A DNA stretch of 64,000 bases, from the NCBI RefSeq assembly GCF_000524195.1, contig NW_020170410.1, positions 376,204-440,203 of the forward strand, given 5' to 3'. This DNA is from Echinococcus granulosus (taxonomy: Eukaryota > Platyhelminthes > Cestoda > Cyclophyllidea > Taeniidae). This document shows, one piece after another, positions 49,101 through 62,300 of the stretch. The notes beneath the pieces were generated by a model that made no database searches, was not told the DNA's origin, and saw only the letters and a list, made by a program, of their open reading frames with translations. Each line of letters starts with the position of its first letter. The stretch's first letter is position 1. Both the position numbers and the translations under genes were made by a program.

Positions 49101-49900
49101 TCTGGAGAATCTATTTCACCTTTCAATGAGCTTTAGAACAGCCCAGATCTAATAAAATCACTTTAAAGCATTTCTTATAAAGAAGAATAGAATAATCCAG
49201 CGAGTGAGTGTCAAAGGATTACATTTTTGGCAAACATGAAGGTGTTAGTTCCAGACTTGGGCGCACTACAACTGCTCAGTACACGAAGTTTGATTAATTG
49301 TGTGCTGTACAAACCGCGTTATTACAATAAGTGGCTTAAAAGGTTTTTTACTTCTCTATTTGAATAAAACCAGCAATTTTCACAATGCTTCATAGGAACT
49401 CCATCTACCCATAGCCTTAATGGGTGTGACAATACCTCTGAAAGTGAGTACTTCTACTAAACTTCCCGTTTTTTTGGTCGGAGCACCACAATTCGCATTA
49501 TTGAGGGCTCTTGAACTTTGCTTTTCCAACGGGCTTCAGTTTCTCACTTTCCGAACTTCACCTTTGAACCATTAGTACGTGAACTTGAACGAAGGGCAGT
49601 TATGCACTTGGGTTGATCATCAATGATACATAGAAGTTAAGTGTTTACTGGCAATAAAAGCAGGTGATTAAATAGGCGAATATTTAGTTACAAAAGAGTG
49701 AGCAAGATCATATTCTTGCTACACAATTTAGTAAGAAATTAGAGGCGATGGTGGATTGGTTAGTTTGGGTCGCTTCAACAGCAATCCCGATCCCTGTGTA
49801 TGTGCGCTGCTTCTCACCGAATGGAATAACGTTTTCGTTAGCACCTTTGGTCTGCCCCTTATACTTGGGTCTTTTGAGGTTAGGGTAACCTTAGCGCGGT
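46164..49900. other. Gene-poor intergenic region
   Basis: AT-rich sequence with several AATAAA hexamers soon after the preceding gene (for example near 46551). Open frames at 47681-47908, 47994-48359 and 48468-48938 lie on both strands, overlap each other and are within chance length. I see no gene, repeat or RNA here that I can support. Confidence 0.5.
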
Positions 49901-50135
49901 AAAAACACGCATGTGCCACTGACTTTACTCCTAGCCTCCTCTTCAATTTGGATGCGGAGACTACCAGACTCAGTTTCTTAATCGACACTGGTGCTGAGGT
50001 TGGCGTTATTCTACCTGGAGCTAAACAGCGCAACCTTTAAACTACTGTGTACATCACGCCGGTGGTCAACAATACGTTCATCCACACTGACAAAGGGCAG
50101 TCCTATTCTCTTGGTCGTGGTCTACTATTGTAATT
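49900..50135 (+). mobile_element. Ty3/Gypsy-type LTR retrotransposon relic (protease region)
   Basis: The plus-strand frame contains FLIDTGAEVGVI at about 49972-50007, the retropepsin active-site motif DTGA in its usual hydrophobic setting, followed in the same frame by an in-frame stop (50038-50040) and then a segment with NNTFIH and YSLGRGL that matches the downstream part of Gypsy proteases. A second stop closes the frame at 50130-50132. Reverse transcriptase, integrase and LTRs were not recognised nearby, so only a decayed fragment remains. It is a non-functional transposon fossil. Confidence 0.72.
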
Positions 50136-52558
50136 TCTTTTTGTATCAGCAACTACCAGCGTTCAACGTTCTGTCAATGGCGTTGTTTCTCTCTCGCTTA
50201 TGTAAGCGCATGACGCTTTCCATTGTCTAAAAAGCCATAACACTCTATTCGATTGTCCCTCGATTCGCTTTACCACTTGATAAGGCGTTTCCAGTACTTC
50301 TTGCGCAGTCTCCATGTGTAACATGCTAGAACACGATGTTGATCCGGCATTCCAGCAGTAATTGGCATTCCTCTCCTCATGTAGTGGTTAGGAAAAATTT
50401 TTATGTATGAGAACATAGGGAAGACAACCGAGAACTTAGTGTTGTGATGGTGTCTGATTAGCATCACATAGCCAACTCACTGCATATTCAATACAGACAC
50501 GATCTGGTGTGCAGACAGGGCTGGATCCTCGCCTGGTCCCTTCTCATTAATATTTGCCCTACGATCACATTTTGGACATGCCACAAAGCCTCCTGTCAGC
50601 TGCCTACAACCCATAAAGCCAATTTTTTTAGGGAGTATTTACTTTTTAGTATAGCAATTTAAGGAGGAAATATTGTAGTGCTTATAAAAACCACCAAGGT
50701 AACCGCTTGGATGCACGCTTCCAGACAGAAGGGTAGCAGGAATACATGTACAGGTTTGTCGTGGACATCTGTCGAGACGGCATTTGGCAAGGCCAGTCAT
50801 GCGTGGGAGTAAGGATCTGATTTATGCAAATCAACTCCTGACGGCTATTTAGCCACACACATCTACACATAATCTCCGTTTCTCTAGCACGCTACGGAGA
50901 ACAATTCACGAAGAGTTTTCGCTACATTTAAAAGAAAGGTGGATGAACGTAATGGGTTGTTGGCTTCAATACGTAATGTTTTTTTTCGGCAACACAGACT
51001 ACTGGCTCACAAGAACGGCTTACCAATGGAACTTCAATTTTGTTTGCACGTATGCCTCTCTAGGTGTCGTTGAGAGAGGAGTCTGCTTGCCAATTCGTGT
51101 GTTTGTGGAGCAGTGAACTGGAGCTTTGTCGGAAAAACATCGCATCAAGGGGAAGTGAAGGAGCAGGAATTGGCAACATATGGTTGTGGTAGATAGATTT
51201 GAGCCCGAATCCTCTGACGGTATCAAACCCGAAGAGGGTAGTAATGCAGCCTATGATAAAAGCCGATCCCTTCCTATAGTCCCGTTTCCGGAGGAAAGAG
51301 AAGGTAATTGAAATTCAAGCAATTCTATTGCAAATTCAGAATGAATTTGGCAATTCGTAAAAGCGAAACAAAAGATTATGACTATCTTAATCATGGTTTG
51401 TAGAGTAGTCAGGACAAATGCACTGCTCAAGAGTATGTGAGGTGGAAACTCTGACTGGCAGTTGTGTGATGCATCCATTTGAAGCAACAATGCAGGTGAT
51501 TCACTTCGACAATTCGCACATGCTGAGGGAATACTCACCACACGATGATGCATTTACTCCTAATGTTTCCTCACTTCCAACACTTTAAGTTTAAAATTGA
51601 AATAGTTTACTAAGTTACCGATAAGTGATTTCAAAAGAGGCAAAATTTAGATTATAACATACTGTCAGAATAGTAGTGTATTAGCTGTAATACTTGGGAC
51701 AGCATGACCTCTGGGCCATGTCAATCCTACCCCCCCCTCTCCCCCCAGTCCTTCTGTACGTCACCAATGCATATTCTGCCCTAATATAATGTCTTACTTC
51801 ATCTCTAGGGCGGTCTCAGGAATCTACAGGACATTAATATAATTTCTAATTAGTTTCTTAAACAATTTCAATACCCTAAGTTGTAGCAAGTTTTTGGTGT
51901 CAAGTGATGATAAGCATTGTTCAGCCAAAATTGCGATGATTAATTACTGCAGCATGCTTTTAACAAAGTAAGTTATCCAAAGGGGCGTGACTATTCCTTC
52001 TAGTATATGCACTTATCAGGTTTTCTGTATCTTAGCTATTAACGGAAAAGTTACATATTTACAAATTTTGATACTTGCAGTAATGGGAGAACTTAATAAC
52101 AAGAGGATTAGACCAACTTTACTTCGGGAGCTTTCAGAATAAGGACTGCTGCTTAGTTAATGTATTCGACTTCCGAAATTAAAACCGCAAAATTAAGAAA
52201 TCCTTCGCACGATTACTTGTCTGAACATGCTGACAGGGATCACAAATTATCATCAGCAGTACAAAACCTTCAATTTGTTGACTCATTAAAATGTATTCCC
52301 ACATCAACCAGTCGACGCACTGTGAATGCTAATTTATGTTCATTTAAGGAATTCTTTTTAACACAGTAACGTTTGTAAGTACTGATGGAAAATAATTCTA
52401 TTTATGTATCAAGTAAAAATACAGCTGTAGTAAGCTTATTCAACGGAGCAAATGAGAACATATTCTTATCATACGTCAATGGATCCTATAAATGCGCAAG
52501 CGTAAGAAATACGTCAATTTACTGCAGGTAAATAAAGGCCTTTAAGAGTTTCTGGTCA
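50136..52558. other. Gene-poor intergenic region
   Basis: No coding region recognised. It may include more decayed retrotransposon sequence just after the protease relic, since 50140-50470 is GC-richer than its surroundings, but no motif could be named. One minus-strand repeat copy lies at about 51695-51792. The remainder is AT-rich and featureless to my reading. Confidence 0.45.
51695..51792 (-). repeat. Interspersed hairpin repeat, copy E
   Basis: On the minus strand it reads TTAGGGCAGAATATGCATTG, a G-rich block, then ACATGGCCCAGAGGTCATGCTG, in the order seen in copies B and D. The stem pairs ATGGCC with GGTCAT through one G-T pair. The right-hand end is missing or unrecognisable. Confidence 0.55.
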
Positions 52559-52750
52559 TAAGTCATCGAAAGCTCTTCAAAAAATTTATAGAAATGGAAG
52601 GTGTNNNNNNNNNNNNNNNNNNNNNNNNNNNNNNNNNNNNNNNNNNNNNNNNNNNNNNNNNNNNNNNNNNNNNNNNNNNNNNNNNNNNNNNNNNNNNNNN
52701 NNNNTAAGTCATCGAAAGCTCTTCAAAAAATTTATAGAAATGGAAGGTGT
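52559..52750. other. Assembly gap flanked by an identical 46-bp duplication
   Basis: A block of exactly 100 N (52605-52704) is preceded by 46 bases (52559-52604) that recur exactly right after it (52705-52750). The simplest reading is that the two contig ends overlap and were not merged, so the gap and one copy are artefacts and the real sequence is about 146 bp shorter. Confidence 0.93.
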
Positions 52751-53330
52751 CCTACCTTCTTGGAGGAGGAAAACCATTTTACTATTTGCAAAAAAGACCA
52801 CGTCATTTTCTTGCACTTATTAATTGAAACTAATTTAGTCGTAGACTTCCCAAGCCAAGCATATACAGCAAACAGGTGAACATACTGAGAGGTAACTACA
52901 ATGGGTTGAAAGCCAATTCGTAGAGGTGACTTGGAGCATAGCAAATTTATGTGGGGCAGTAGATCAAAAGACTGAGCCTGGGATTTATTAATTACATCTA
53001 ATCAGCCAAACTACACACTTGGTACAAATGAGTATATAAAGAGTAAGCTACTAAAGGCGGGAAATTGGGCGCTGAAAATAATGGCTTGCATTTTTACCAA
53101 TTGTAGAATACCTAGATGCCTTAATAAAATAATCAGTAGCCAAAAAGCCAACATATGTACCGCCATTTACCTAAAATATACCACAAGTTAAGTGCATTCA
53201 ACACATTCTATTCAAATCAACTAATAGTGATAAGAGATCCCCAGTTCACCAATGAGAGAGGGGGCGCCAGTCTTGATGACGCGTCTATGAGATCTATGCG
53301 TCAAAGCAACTCAAATATAAGATTTCAACG

Positions 53331-56300
53331 ATGGTAGCAATCGTTGACCTTCCGGCCCCGTTACTTCAAAAAATATGCGATTTCCTTCCGATCGACGATG
53401 TGCTTTCCATGACTAGCTCCTGTGATGCGTTTGCCAGTTCCATAAATCAAAAATCCTTTTGGCTACGACGTCTTACTAGAGGCAACAATGGGGCGTATTC
53501 TTGTATTCCAGGTAGATGCTTGTGTCAATGCACTTGTTTGCTACGTATTTTTTGCATTCATTTTGCGCAAAACTATTTGGTGCAAACTTTTGTTGAAACC
53601 TCCTTCTTTTAGTTTTCTATATGTAGTCTTGTCTGTATCTTTAAACAGAAAAACGACTTAATTGGAAGGACGTGTGTATCGCCCATGAAACCATTGAGCG
53701 TTGGTTCTCAGGTGACCATAGTAACCTTGTAAAGCGAACAAGTCGACACTACACCTCCCACTGTATCGACGCAATGCAAATACTGAAAGTAAACCTCTTC
53801 CTCCTCATTCCATTTTTCTTCAAGCCTCCGAACCACAACCTTTTTGCAGTTGGGGATCGCGGTGGGACTCTTTCTTTACTGTCCCTCAAAGCCCTTCTGG
53901 GTGAAGAAGAACCTACACCTAACTACACTGATACTCAAGCACATAATGTAGGCACTGTGTCGTGGTATTTTTAAATTTGGTGAATATTTTAGGGCTGGAT
54001 CTGGACTATTTCCAGCGACAGTAATGTGATAGCCACTGGTTCGTGGGATCGACATTTACGAGTGTGGTCGATGAACAATGCGGCTGTGGATCTTCTTTCT
54101 CAGTACAGGTTGATTTGGATTTTGAGTTGAAACTCTCCTTTTTTGTTGTACCCTTAAGATAAATAAGCAAGGCTGCTGGTCAAAGTTTGCTTGTCTAAGC
54201 TGCCAGCAAAATGACTTTTCTTTCTTAAGAATGAAAATTTATTCGTGCTGGTTATTATCAAGTAAATAGAAATGGTAAGGTTTACTTCGTAAGAAAGTAT
54301 TCAGTAGATGTAAGGTTTTGTGAGCACAGTGCAGTGTGCGGGGAGAATTTCTAGGTTCCACATTCTCCCCTTGTGCAAGCGATGCATAATCAATCGGATT
54401 TTTTGTTGAGATCGCATTTGCCCATGTCTCTTGATTTGATCAGTCTCGATGGCCAATCTGCTACGCTGAAATCTATCTTCTTAAATCAGTTGGCTATATC
54501 AAGTCATGAAGCCGCGTCGGTTAATGTCATTTGATAAGTCAAGGATCTGGTCCCAGGTTGGCCAAGTGCCATGTCGAATTCTCCTTTCTTGCTCTACTTA
54601 ACGCGATGCTTTTCTCTCGTGGCGACAATTCAGGAGGTCAAATAACTCTACTAATATCAATTTCTCGTTTAAGTGACCCGTTTCAGTTTTATCCTTGCTG
54701 AGTGGTTATAAGACGCGTCTTTTTGCGTTTGGTTTCATTGCAAGCACAAGATCCAAGTATCCTCTGATCATATTCGTGTATTATGCATAAACCCAGTAAA
54801 CACTTCGTTCATTCTTTGGTTTGTTATCTCAGAAGGGTATGCTGGCACAAATTTTCAACTTTTTGAAAGGAGGATTTGAAGGGAAGATGTTCACAAACTA
54901 CATGGTTTAGTAAAATATTGACGATACATGGTAATGGCAGAAGTCGGGGAATAATGTTAGCAGATCCTATTGGCCTTTGAATTGTATGCTAAGTAAGTAA
55001 TTGTGGGATTTCATCCTTAATTCCTTAACGGGCATTGGATGTAGTACATCTTTTTTTCAGGATGAACTCGGTGGTCCTCTGTTCAGATTTTGTCGATCCA
55101 AATCTCGTAGCCGTAGGGACGTTCCACAAGGAGTTGGCAGTCTTTGATTTCCGTGTACCAAGTCAGTACTCCGCCCTATCAAACACCTATCACCAGGGCA
55201 CAATCCTCTGTCTCAAATCGCTCTACGGCCTTTTCAGCAATATGGAAGGTCCTCTATCAAGTGGTTTCCCTTCTACCACAACGCTAGACTTCAGCGATGC
55301 GGATTCCGTGATTTCCACCATGGGAGATGTCAGCCTACACGGGACCTCAATAAATAACAGTTTGGAAGCGCGGAGTTCGCTCTCCTCGATGGTTTCCGCT
55401 GGTGATGCTGATGTTTTGCCACCGCCATCGCAAAATGTTGGCTTCTATAGCGGTTGTAAGGGCGGAATATTGGCGGCGTGGGATCTACGCAAATTTAGCA
55501 AACCTGTCGGTGAACACAAGGTATCTAAGAGTACGATTTCTACTTATTAACACGTTAGTAGAAGGCATTTTTGGGATATTTTCTGTTTGGGATGAATCTG
55601 CGCAACTGTCACCGTATTTTCGAGCTACTGATATATTCTCTACGCTTGGTATAAGTTGTGGATTCTAGCTAAATTCCAAAATTGAGCTATTTTAGTTCAA
55701 GCGTGTTTTGTTTTGTTTTTGCTTCGATTCCGTTTCCATCTAACGGAATGACTATTCTAGAAGTTTTGTACTTTTTATACACATTGATGTTTGAATCGGA
55801 ATCTTTTATTCAGGCTCTAAATCTATACTTTGTAACGCGAGTCTACTAGGTAATTTTAACTTAGAATGGATTTGGGGCTTTGTTGGGAGGGAAATTAACT
55901 TGTTATATGACTACTTTTGACCATTGCGACTGTCAGTTCTGACTTGATTCGGCTACATAATTTGTGTGACAGCTGCGTGAAAGAGAAAGGAAAGGCGATC
56001 TGTCATTCATCTGTTGCTGTGGATAGAATTTTCACCGGAAGTACGATTTCATATTCTCCGACATGGGTAAAATTCTCTCTATAAGTCGATTTAAAGGTTC
56101 TTAAATAACTGTTCCTATGCGACAGATTTGCAGTCTTCCGGAAGTCCGGTCGCTTACACCCATAATCATGAGGAATAAAGAAGACAATTTTCGGAAAGCT
56201 TCCAAAAAATGATAAAAGCTATATTTGAATGTTAGATCTGCCTACCCCCTATTCAACACAGTCTTGCGCTTGGCAAATTGGGCCCGGTGACTGTCTAAAC

Positions 56301-59300
56301 TACTGTTAAATATGCGCTCAAACGTTTTTTCGTGATATTTGACTTGATGTTGTATGTTGTATAATCGTACCATTAGCAAAAGGGGTACATAAAGGATTGC
56401 AGCTGAGATAATTACTTAGTAGGAAAATATTGCATACACAACGCTGGAACCTAGCTTGATGTTTTCATTCGCTTTAGAAGAGTCATTTTCTTTTATTTTC
56501 TTGTCTGAGTAGGGAGAGGGATAGAAAATGCTTAATGATAAGAGCAAACACGAGCCTGCTTTTGTTTATCCAACCACTCTTTTTCCCAAGTATCAGTGGT
56601 AGGGTAGTTTTTCTCATCCTTGTTATTTAGTGACTATTTACCTTCCTCTTCTTCCAGCGAATCGACTTCCTTATATGGCTTTGCAACTAACATGAGTTGT
56701 TTGAATCACCTTCAGAGGCGTGATTAGGGCGTACAAGTCCGGAAGTAGCTTTGTGTGGAATAGCTGGGAAAGTAGCAACATTGAATGAAGTTTGAGGACC
56801 CACTTGCTCGGGAATTTGTCTGGATTAGATATCATTGAGTATTCGAGCATCGCTTCTGGGGCTCTCCGTGATTGTTCTTCGGTGCTATCTAGTCACAGTG
56901 ATGTTTGGGTCAATTCTCAATGAGATGGGAACAATGATTTTACTTTGGTTTTATTTCAAATCAAGAACTTTTCCGAGGACGGTGTTAGTATGTGCTTAGT
57001 GTCTTTTTTCTTATTGACTCATACCTGTCAAGCGCATTACAGTGAATAATTTACGAATTACCACCTAAGACTGGACAATGCCCCACGGCATCTAGGATTA
57101 GTGTTCCAGCTGCCTTTTGTTTGAAATTTTTCCAAAGCATAGAAACAAACCTTGCAATTAAAGAGAGCTCGTTACGTCGTCGTCCTTTCAATCCTGTTGA
57201 ACTATCTACGCAAGTTATTTCCAGCTTTTACATCATGAATGATCATCGAATTTTTCACAAACGTTTCTAGCTTCTTTAATTTTGTTTTTGTGTTCTTACT
57301 GTCCATGACGCAGAGCTTGAGATTCGTACGTTTGCTAGAAGCTGATACAATTTCATTAGCCATTCTTCTGATATTCTTCACAAATTCAGTTATTTAAAGC
57401 ACGTCTCTCTTTGACAGCAATCAGGTGATTGATTTGGACGTGTGCCTCGTTAAAACATTAAAGGTAGCTCTCATCCTCCCTTGAGCATGTTCCACTGCGT
57501 TGCCATCACTATTTTACCAATTTATGCTCGAAGACGCTGCAAGTCATGCGCGTCTGAAAGTAGCTCTTTTACCAACTTATGGAAGGGCTGGAGAGGCATT
57601 AACTTATGTACTAGGCGGAGATTAGTCCTATCAATGTTGAAGCTGAATCGTGAGAGACTGAAAAAGATCTTGTAATTGCAGAAATCCTATTGCATTCATG
57701 TTTCATCCAAACTTGAAAAGCTGAGCAAGTTTTACGTAAGGCAGTCACGTACACTCGTTAATGTAACACTTTTAACTTTATAGCTACGGTCCTATCCCCG
57801 GAAGATATCTCTAATGGATGGAGAAGAGATGTGGGTGGCTGAGCATCCGAACCGTCTGCACGTTTTCCACACCGTTTCCTCTCGTTCCAACAGCTCCGCT
57901 CCTCTGCTTTCGCTTCTTCGTGTATGTCAACCTTTCTGATACACTTGCTCGTTATTATTTACTCAAATTTTGCCAGGCAATGAAGTATGAAAGCTTAATC
58001 ACCAGTCAAACTGTTATTGGGGCTGTGCTACTTGCAGCGAAGAGCTCTCTTACTTTGGGAATGGTTTATCAAGCTAAATTCCTTATCCTTTCGGTCAGGT
58101 TTCAGTTTAAGAATGTGCAGGTGGTTCATCATTACTTATAAGCATTTATAATGAATAATTTATACGCCATTGTAAAGTGGGGCAAGACACTGAGAAGACA
58201 GAAGTTTAGGCAAGGGTATTTCTGGTCGAGTGCGGGAGATTGACGCTCATTCACTGACTGGACCTATCTGTCCACTTGACCCTAAACAGCAAAGGTACAT
58301 CCCCTATGTTCTTTACTGAATCATACCACTATCCCCCTATTTTTAACCCTCATTAAGTGTTGGTCGAAAATGATGTTATTCGAGCTTGTCCGGCTGGCTA
58401 ACAGCTTAGATCTCGGTTTCAAAACTGCAGAAGTTTCTCGTCAAGTCTTTTTGTGGGGTGGAATCAAATAATTTAACCGAAAAACTTAGTTTTGGAACTA
58501 AATTACCCATACCCGGATGCTACATCACAGTAGCAAGGGAAGTTTATCTTTTTTTGTGCATGAAGATCAGAGAATTGCGCACCACCATTGCGATTAACAT
58601 GCCATCAACACCTTTCAGTAGTTTGCTAAAATCGGCACCAACTTGGAAGAGAATGTCGTGCAATAAATGGGTTCCTCTCCTATGCGTTAGCAGTTGGCAG
58701 ACTAAGATTCACAAAATAAACATTTATTCTTAGCTCCCCCCACCTACTTCATATGTTAGATTGCTGACCAGAACAAAATATTTTGAGTTTTCTTTCCAGG
58801 CATAGGCGCCTTGTTCGTAGATATCTCAAGTTGTCTGTATTGCTGTATTGGTTTGAGGATTTAGTTAAAATACATGAATATATAGCCTACCTTTAATCTT
58901 ACAAAAACCTTTTCTGTAGATGATTTTCAGAGGGTACTAATCATTAAACAAAATGTGCAGTTGAAGTAGCGATGGTTCTGTGGCTCGAGTAAGCAATGCT
59001 AGGGAAAGTTTATTTTCTGATAATCAACCTTTTTTGTTTTTTTCCCACCGACACCATGCTGTTGTGCTACTTCGCCCATATACCATTCAACCGAAATGAG
59101 GCAATACAATACAGCTCATTATTGTTTGAATGGTTTAATCCACCGGCTTTTCGGAGTCTCAGACAATGATTCAACTCTACCTGTCCATTAACATTCCTTT
59201 TAGTCTGCTATACCTCGTGCTCTCAACGAAGTTAATTTAATCTAAGTTACACTACCTCCTTATTTTTGGGTCTGGGGTGTTTTATTCTCATTTTTCTTTA

Positions 59301-62300
59301 AGTGGCCTAATGCTTATCGCGTCGAGAGGCTACTTGCTGCCTTAGAAGCTTTACTGTGCATTTTCTGTAGAGCGTACGCTTAGCTTCCCCTACTTGGAGA
59401 GTAAGAGGACTTTCCTTCTGCTTTATTCGGGAGATTAGACTAACACGTCAAAAGATATTATTGAGCATGCTTTTGGGTTTCTTATTGCTGTGCTTTCTCT
59501 CCAGCCCCCACTTAGTGCATTGAGATTATTTGCAAGACAGGAGTGACAAGTAATGTGTAAGATGTGACTCGCCTGTTGCAATCTTCATTTGAGGGGAAAT
59601 ACGTTCAAAACTCGAAGAAATTTCAATGTACTAAGTTTAATTTGCTTTCTTAGTGAAATCATTTCAATTCTTTCATCACGATGTAGGGCATTCTTTTCTG
59701 TTTTCAGTAATTCTACACTCATCTTTTTTAAACACTCAGGCCATAAATTATCGGCTAATTGCTCACTAAGGGGGTCTGGGAACCTTCCAGTATTGCTCTT
59801 TGTATGCCAGTGGCTATACCTTGCTACACTGTTTACATTGACTCGGCTTTTTTCTGTAAAACTGCAAGAGATGTACTTGGAATGAATGTTCATTTTCTTA
59901 TGCGTTAAGCCTAGATGCTGGCCAAGCTCCTTAGTTAATTCCGTTTCGTTTGGTGATACTTGTACCTTTGGAATCTTCCCCGAAGCTCTCCTCATTGTGG
60001 AGATGCACCGTCATTACTTTATTGAACGCATGCTACAGCTTGTGACTGTCTTCCCTTAAAGGATCCTTTTCGAGACCCCCTTCGGCGAAATCGGGGATAG
60101 GTAGTAAAATTCCTGTTTTGGAGATGAGTTCTTTCAATCAGTCAATGTGGTAACGCAAGAATTTTGTAACGTCAGCGAGCGGGATGCTTGATTAACCGGA
60201 AAACTGGGAAGTCTCCGTCTGTTCAGCGAGTGTAGTTTCAGTCTTTCATCTTGTCTAGTCTCTGAGTTAGCAAATTGTAGTATCGGGTCGCTGAGCGTGA
60301 AATCCCTAAAGGTATTTGGCAGTGCCAAGCCACTTCAAATTGTCTGGTCCTTCTCATTGGTTGCTATGATGTTGCAGCAATCATGTCGAATGGCTGCTTC
60401 ACTCTGTAATTACCTCCTAAAATTTTCATCTGAAGCAGTTTGCCATGGAAATGCAGATAACTTTATTGAAAATGTTGTGTGGTTCTTATTTGAATTTTAT
60501 TCCAACACCATGTCATACAGCGCAAACAACTCAAAGTACTAATGAATAGTTTGGCTAGTGAAATAAATGCACCCGAATTGGGGCAGTTTTACTTATACTT
60601 GAGTCTGCGCCATATTTTGGGGGCATTAAGATCTTAAATCCGGTGTTCATTACCCCTTTACAATTTTTTCTGCATTTAATGCTTCCAAGCCTCGGAACGT
60701 ATAGGCGCAGGCATCTTAACAATGAATGTTTTCAAACCGTTTATGCCTACTGTTACCTCAGCTGTTGATTGGGGATGGAGTGATTAACAAAAGTGAGCGC
60801 TGCAGTTGCGAATCTCCATGGATTTAGCTATCTGCGGCAGATGCCTTCCTTCCATAAAACTTAGACTTAATAACCGGTCCAGCGAAAAAAGCTTAGCACC
60901 CGAGTACCTTCTTTGAAGATGCGTAAGTCCGGATAGAAGGATCAGTGGTTTGTTAACAGAACTGGTATATAAATAATCATTTGACATCTAGATGTCCTTC
61001 TTTTACTACTTTTCCCATGTACTTTTTTATGCAGTCGCACAAGTATTCAGGGAAGTTGGGCTCAATTTCCGCGTTAGAGGCCACTCCAGGAGGCGTATTT
61101 GTGGCGTTGATGAGTCGGTACTTCGACGTTCTTCATCCCACCATGCCTCCGCGTTCCATGCTGAAGAAACCCATCTCCAAAGACCAAAGTGGAATTTACG
61201 TTTCTGTGAGTTGTTTCTATATTCTCAAAAATAATTGAGTAGACCTTCTGCATATTCACCTTTACGATAATGACTATGCGCTGGAGACAATCGCCTGAGT
61301 GGTTGTTACCTCTATGTAGTTGTCTAGAGACATTAAAATTAGGGCTACCACGAACTAGGGGATTGGTAGATCTGGCACAAATTGGTTTCACTAATTATTT
61401 TTTCTCATTGTGACTTTAGCTGGATGGCTGGAGTGCTTTGCATCCACCTTTTTGAACTTTTTAGTCCGCTAGTATTCAACCCACAAAAGGTGTATTTTTC
61501 TCTTATGCAGCACAGTGTTATGCTCTTCACGTTAATGACACAAATGTCGGAAATAAAAGTCCAAGCACTCGCTCTTGTTTTCCTCTGTCACTAGTGCCCT
61601 TCAAGCTGTCACAAACCAGGATTTAGATAGATCCATGTCTCACATCCGGCTCCTCTGCACCCTTCCTGTTTTTTTTGAATCAACTACCAGTGTTCTGTTT
61701 TGTTCGCTCTTTGTTTTTGCTGTAAGTGGGAGTTCGAAGGAATCTCATAAGTGATTCTAGAAAGGCAAACGAAATCTTCATGCTGACCATATGCGTCGAA
61801 TGGAATGAACTTGTGCTTCTCGCACACGTTCCACCGGCAAAAAAATGTTATAAGTTCCGCAGACATCGCCTAGACAAAGTCTTAGTTGGAGTTTCAATCG
61901 TCTCGTACCATAAAAAAGATTTTGCTTCTACAAAGTTGACTTTTCAACGGGTACTTGGAAGGTAGATAGACCCACAATTACAGACCCGAAAAAAGGCAAT
62001 AACAGAATTAAATAGTCATCATTTGGATTTCAAAGTTATTATTGTCATTCCTCCTTAAACTAGCCTTTTTACAAGGTCTCAATATTGGAAATAAATGATA
62101 ATTTGGGTGTTCTTTCGAGTAACCTCTGAAATCTTTGATTGTTTTACTTTTTACGGCGCCTTCTGAATGATCCCCTTTGGGTTGCTTGCTGAATCCAATC
62201 CAATCTCACATTAACACGTTAGCTATTAGTGGCACGTATATGTGACGAGCCTGATGTCGAAAGCATATGATTGCTTATTGCTTATTGCGAAGAGATTGAT

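Noticed and set aside
59585..59995. 136-codon minus-strand frame inside FBXW9 intron 6, with other minus frames nearby
   Set aside because: About one stop-free frame of this length is expected by chance in the window at this composition. No acceptor or donor links it to the neighbouring minus frames, and no family is recognised.
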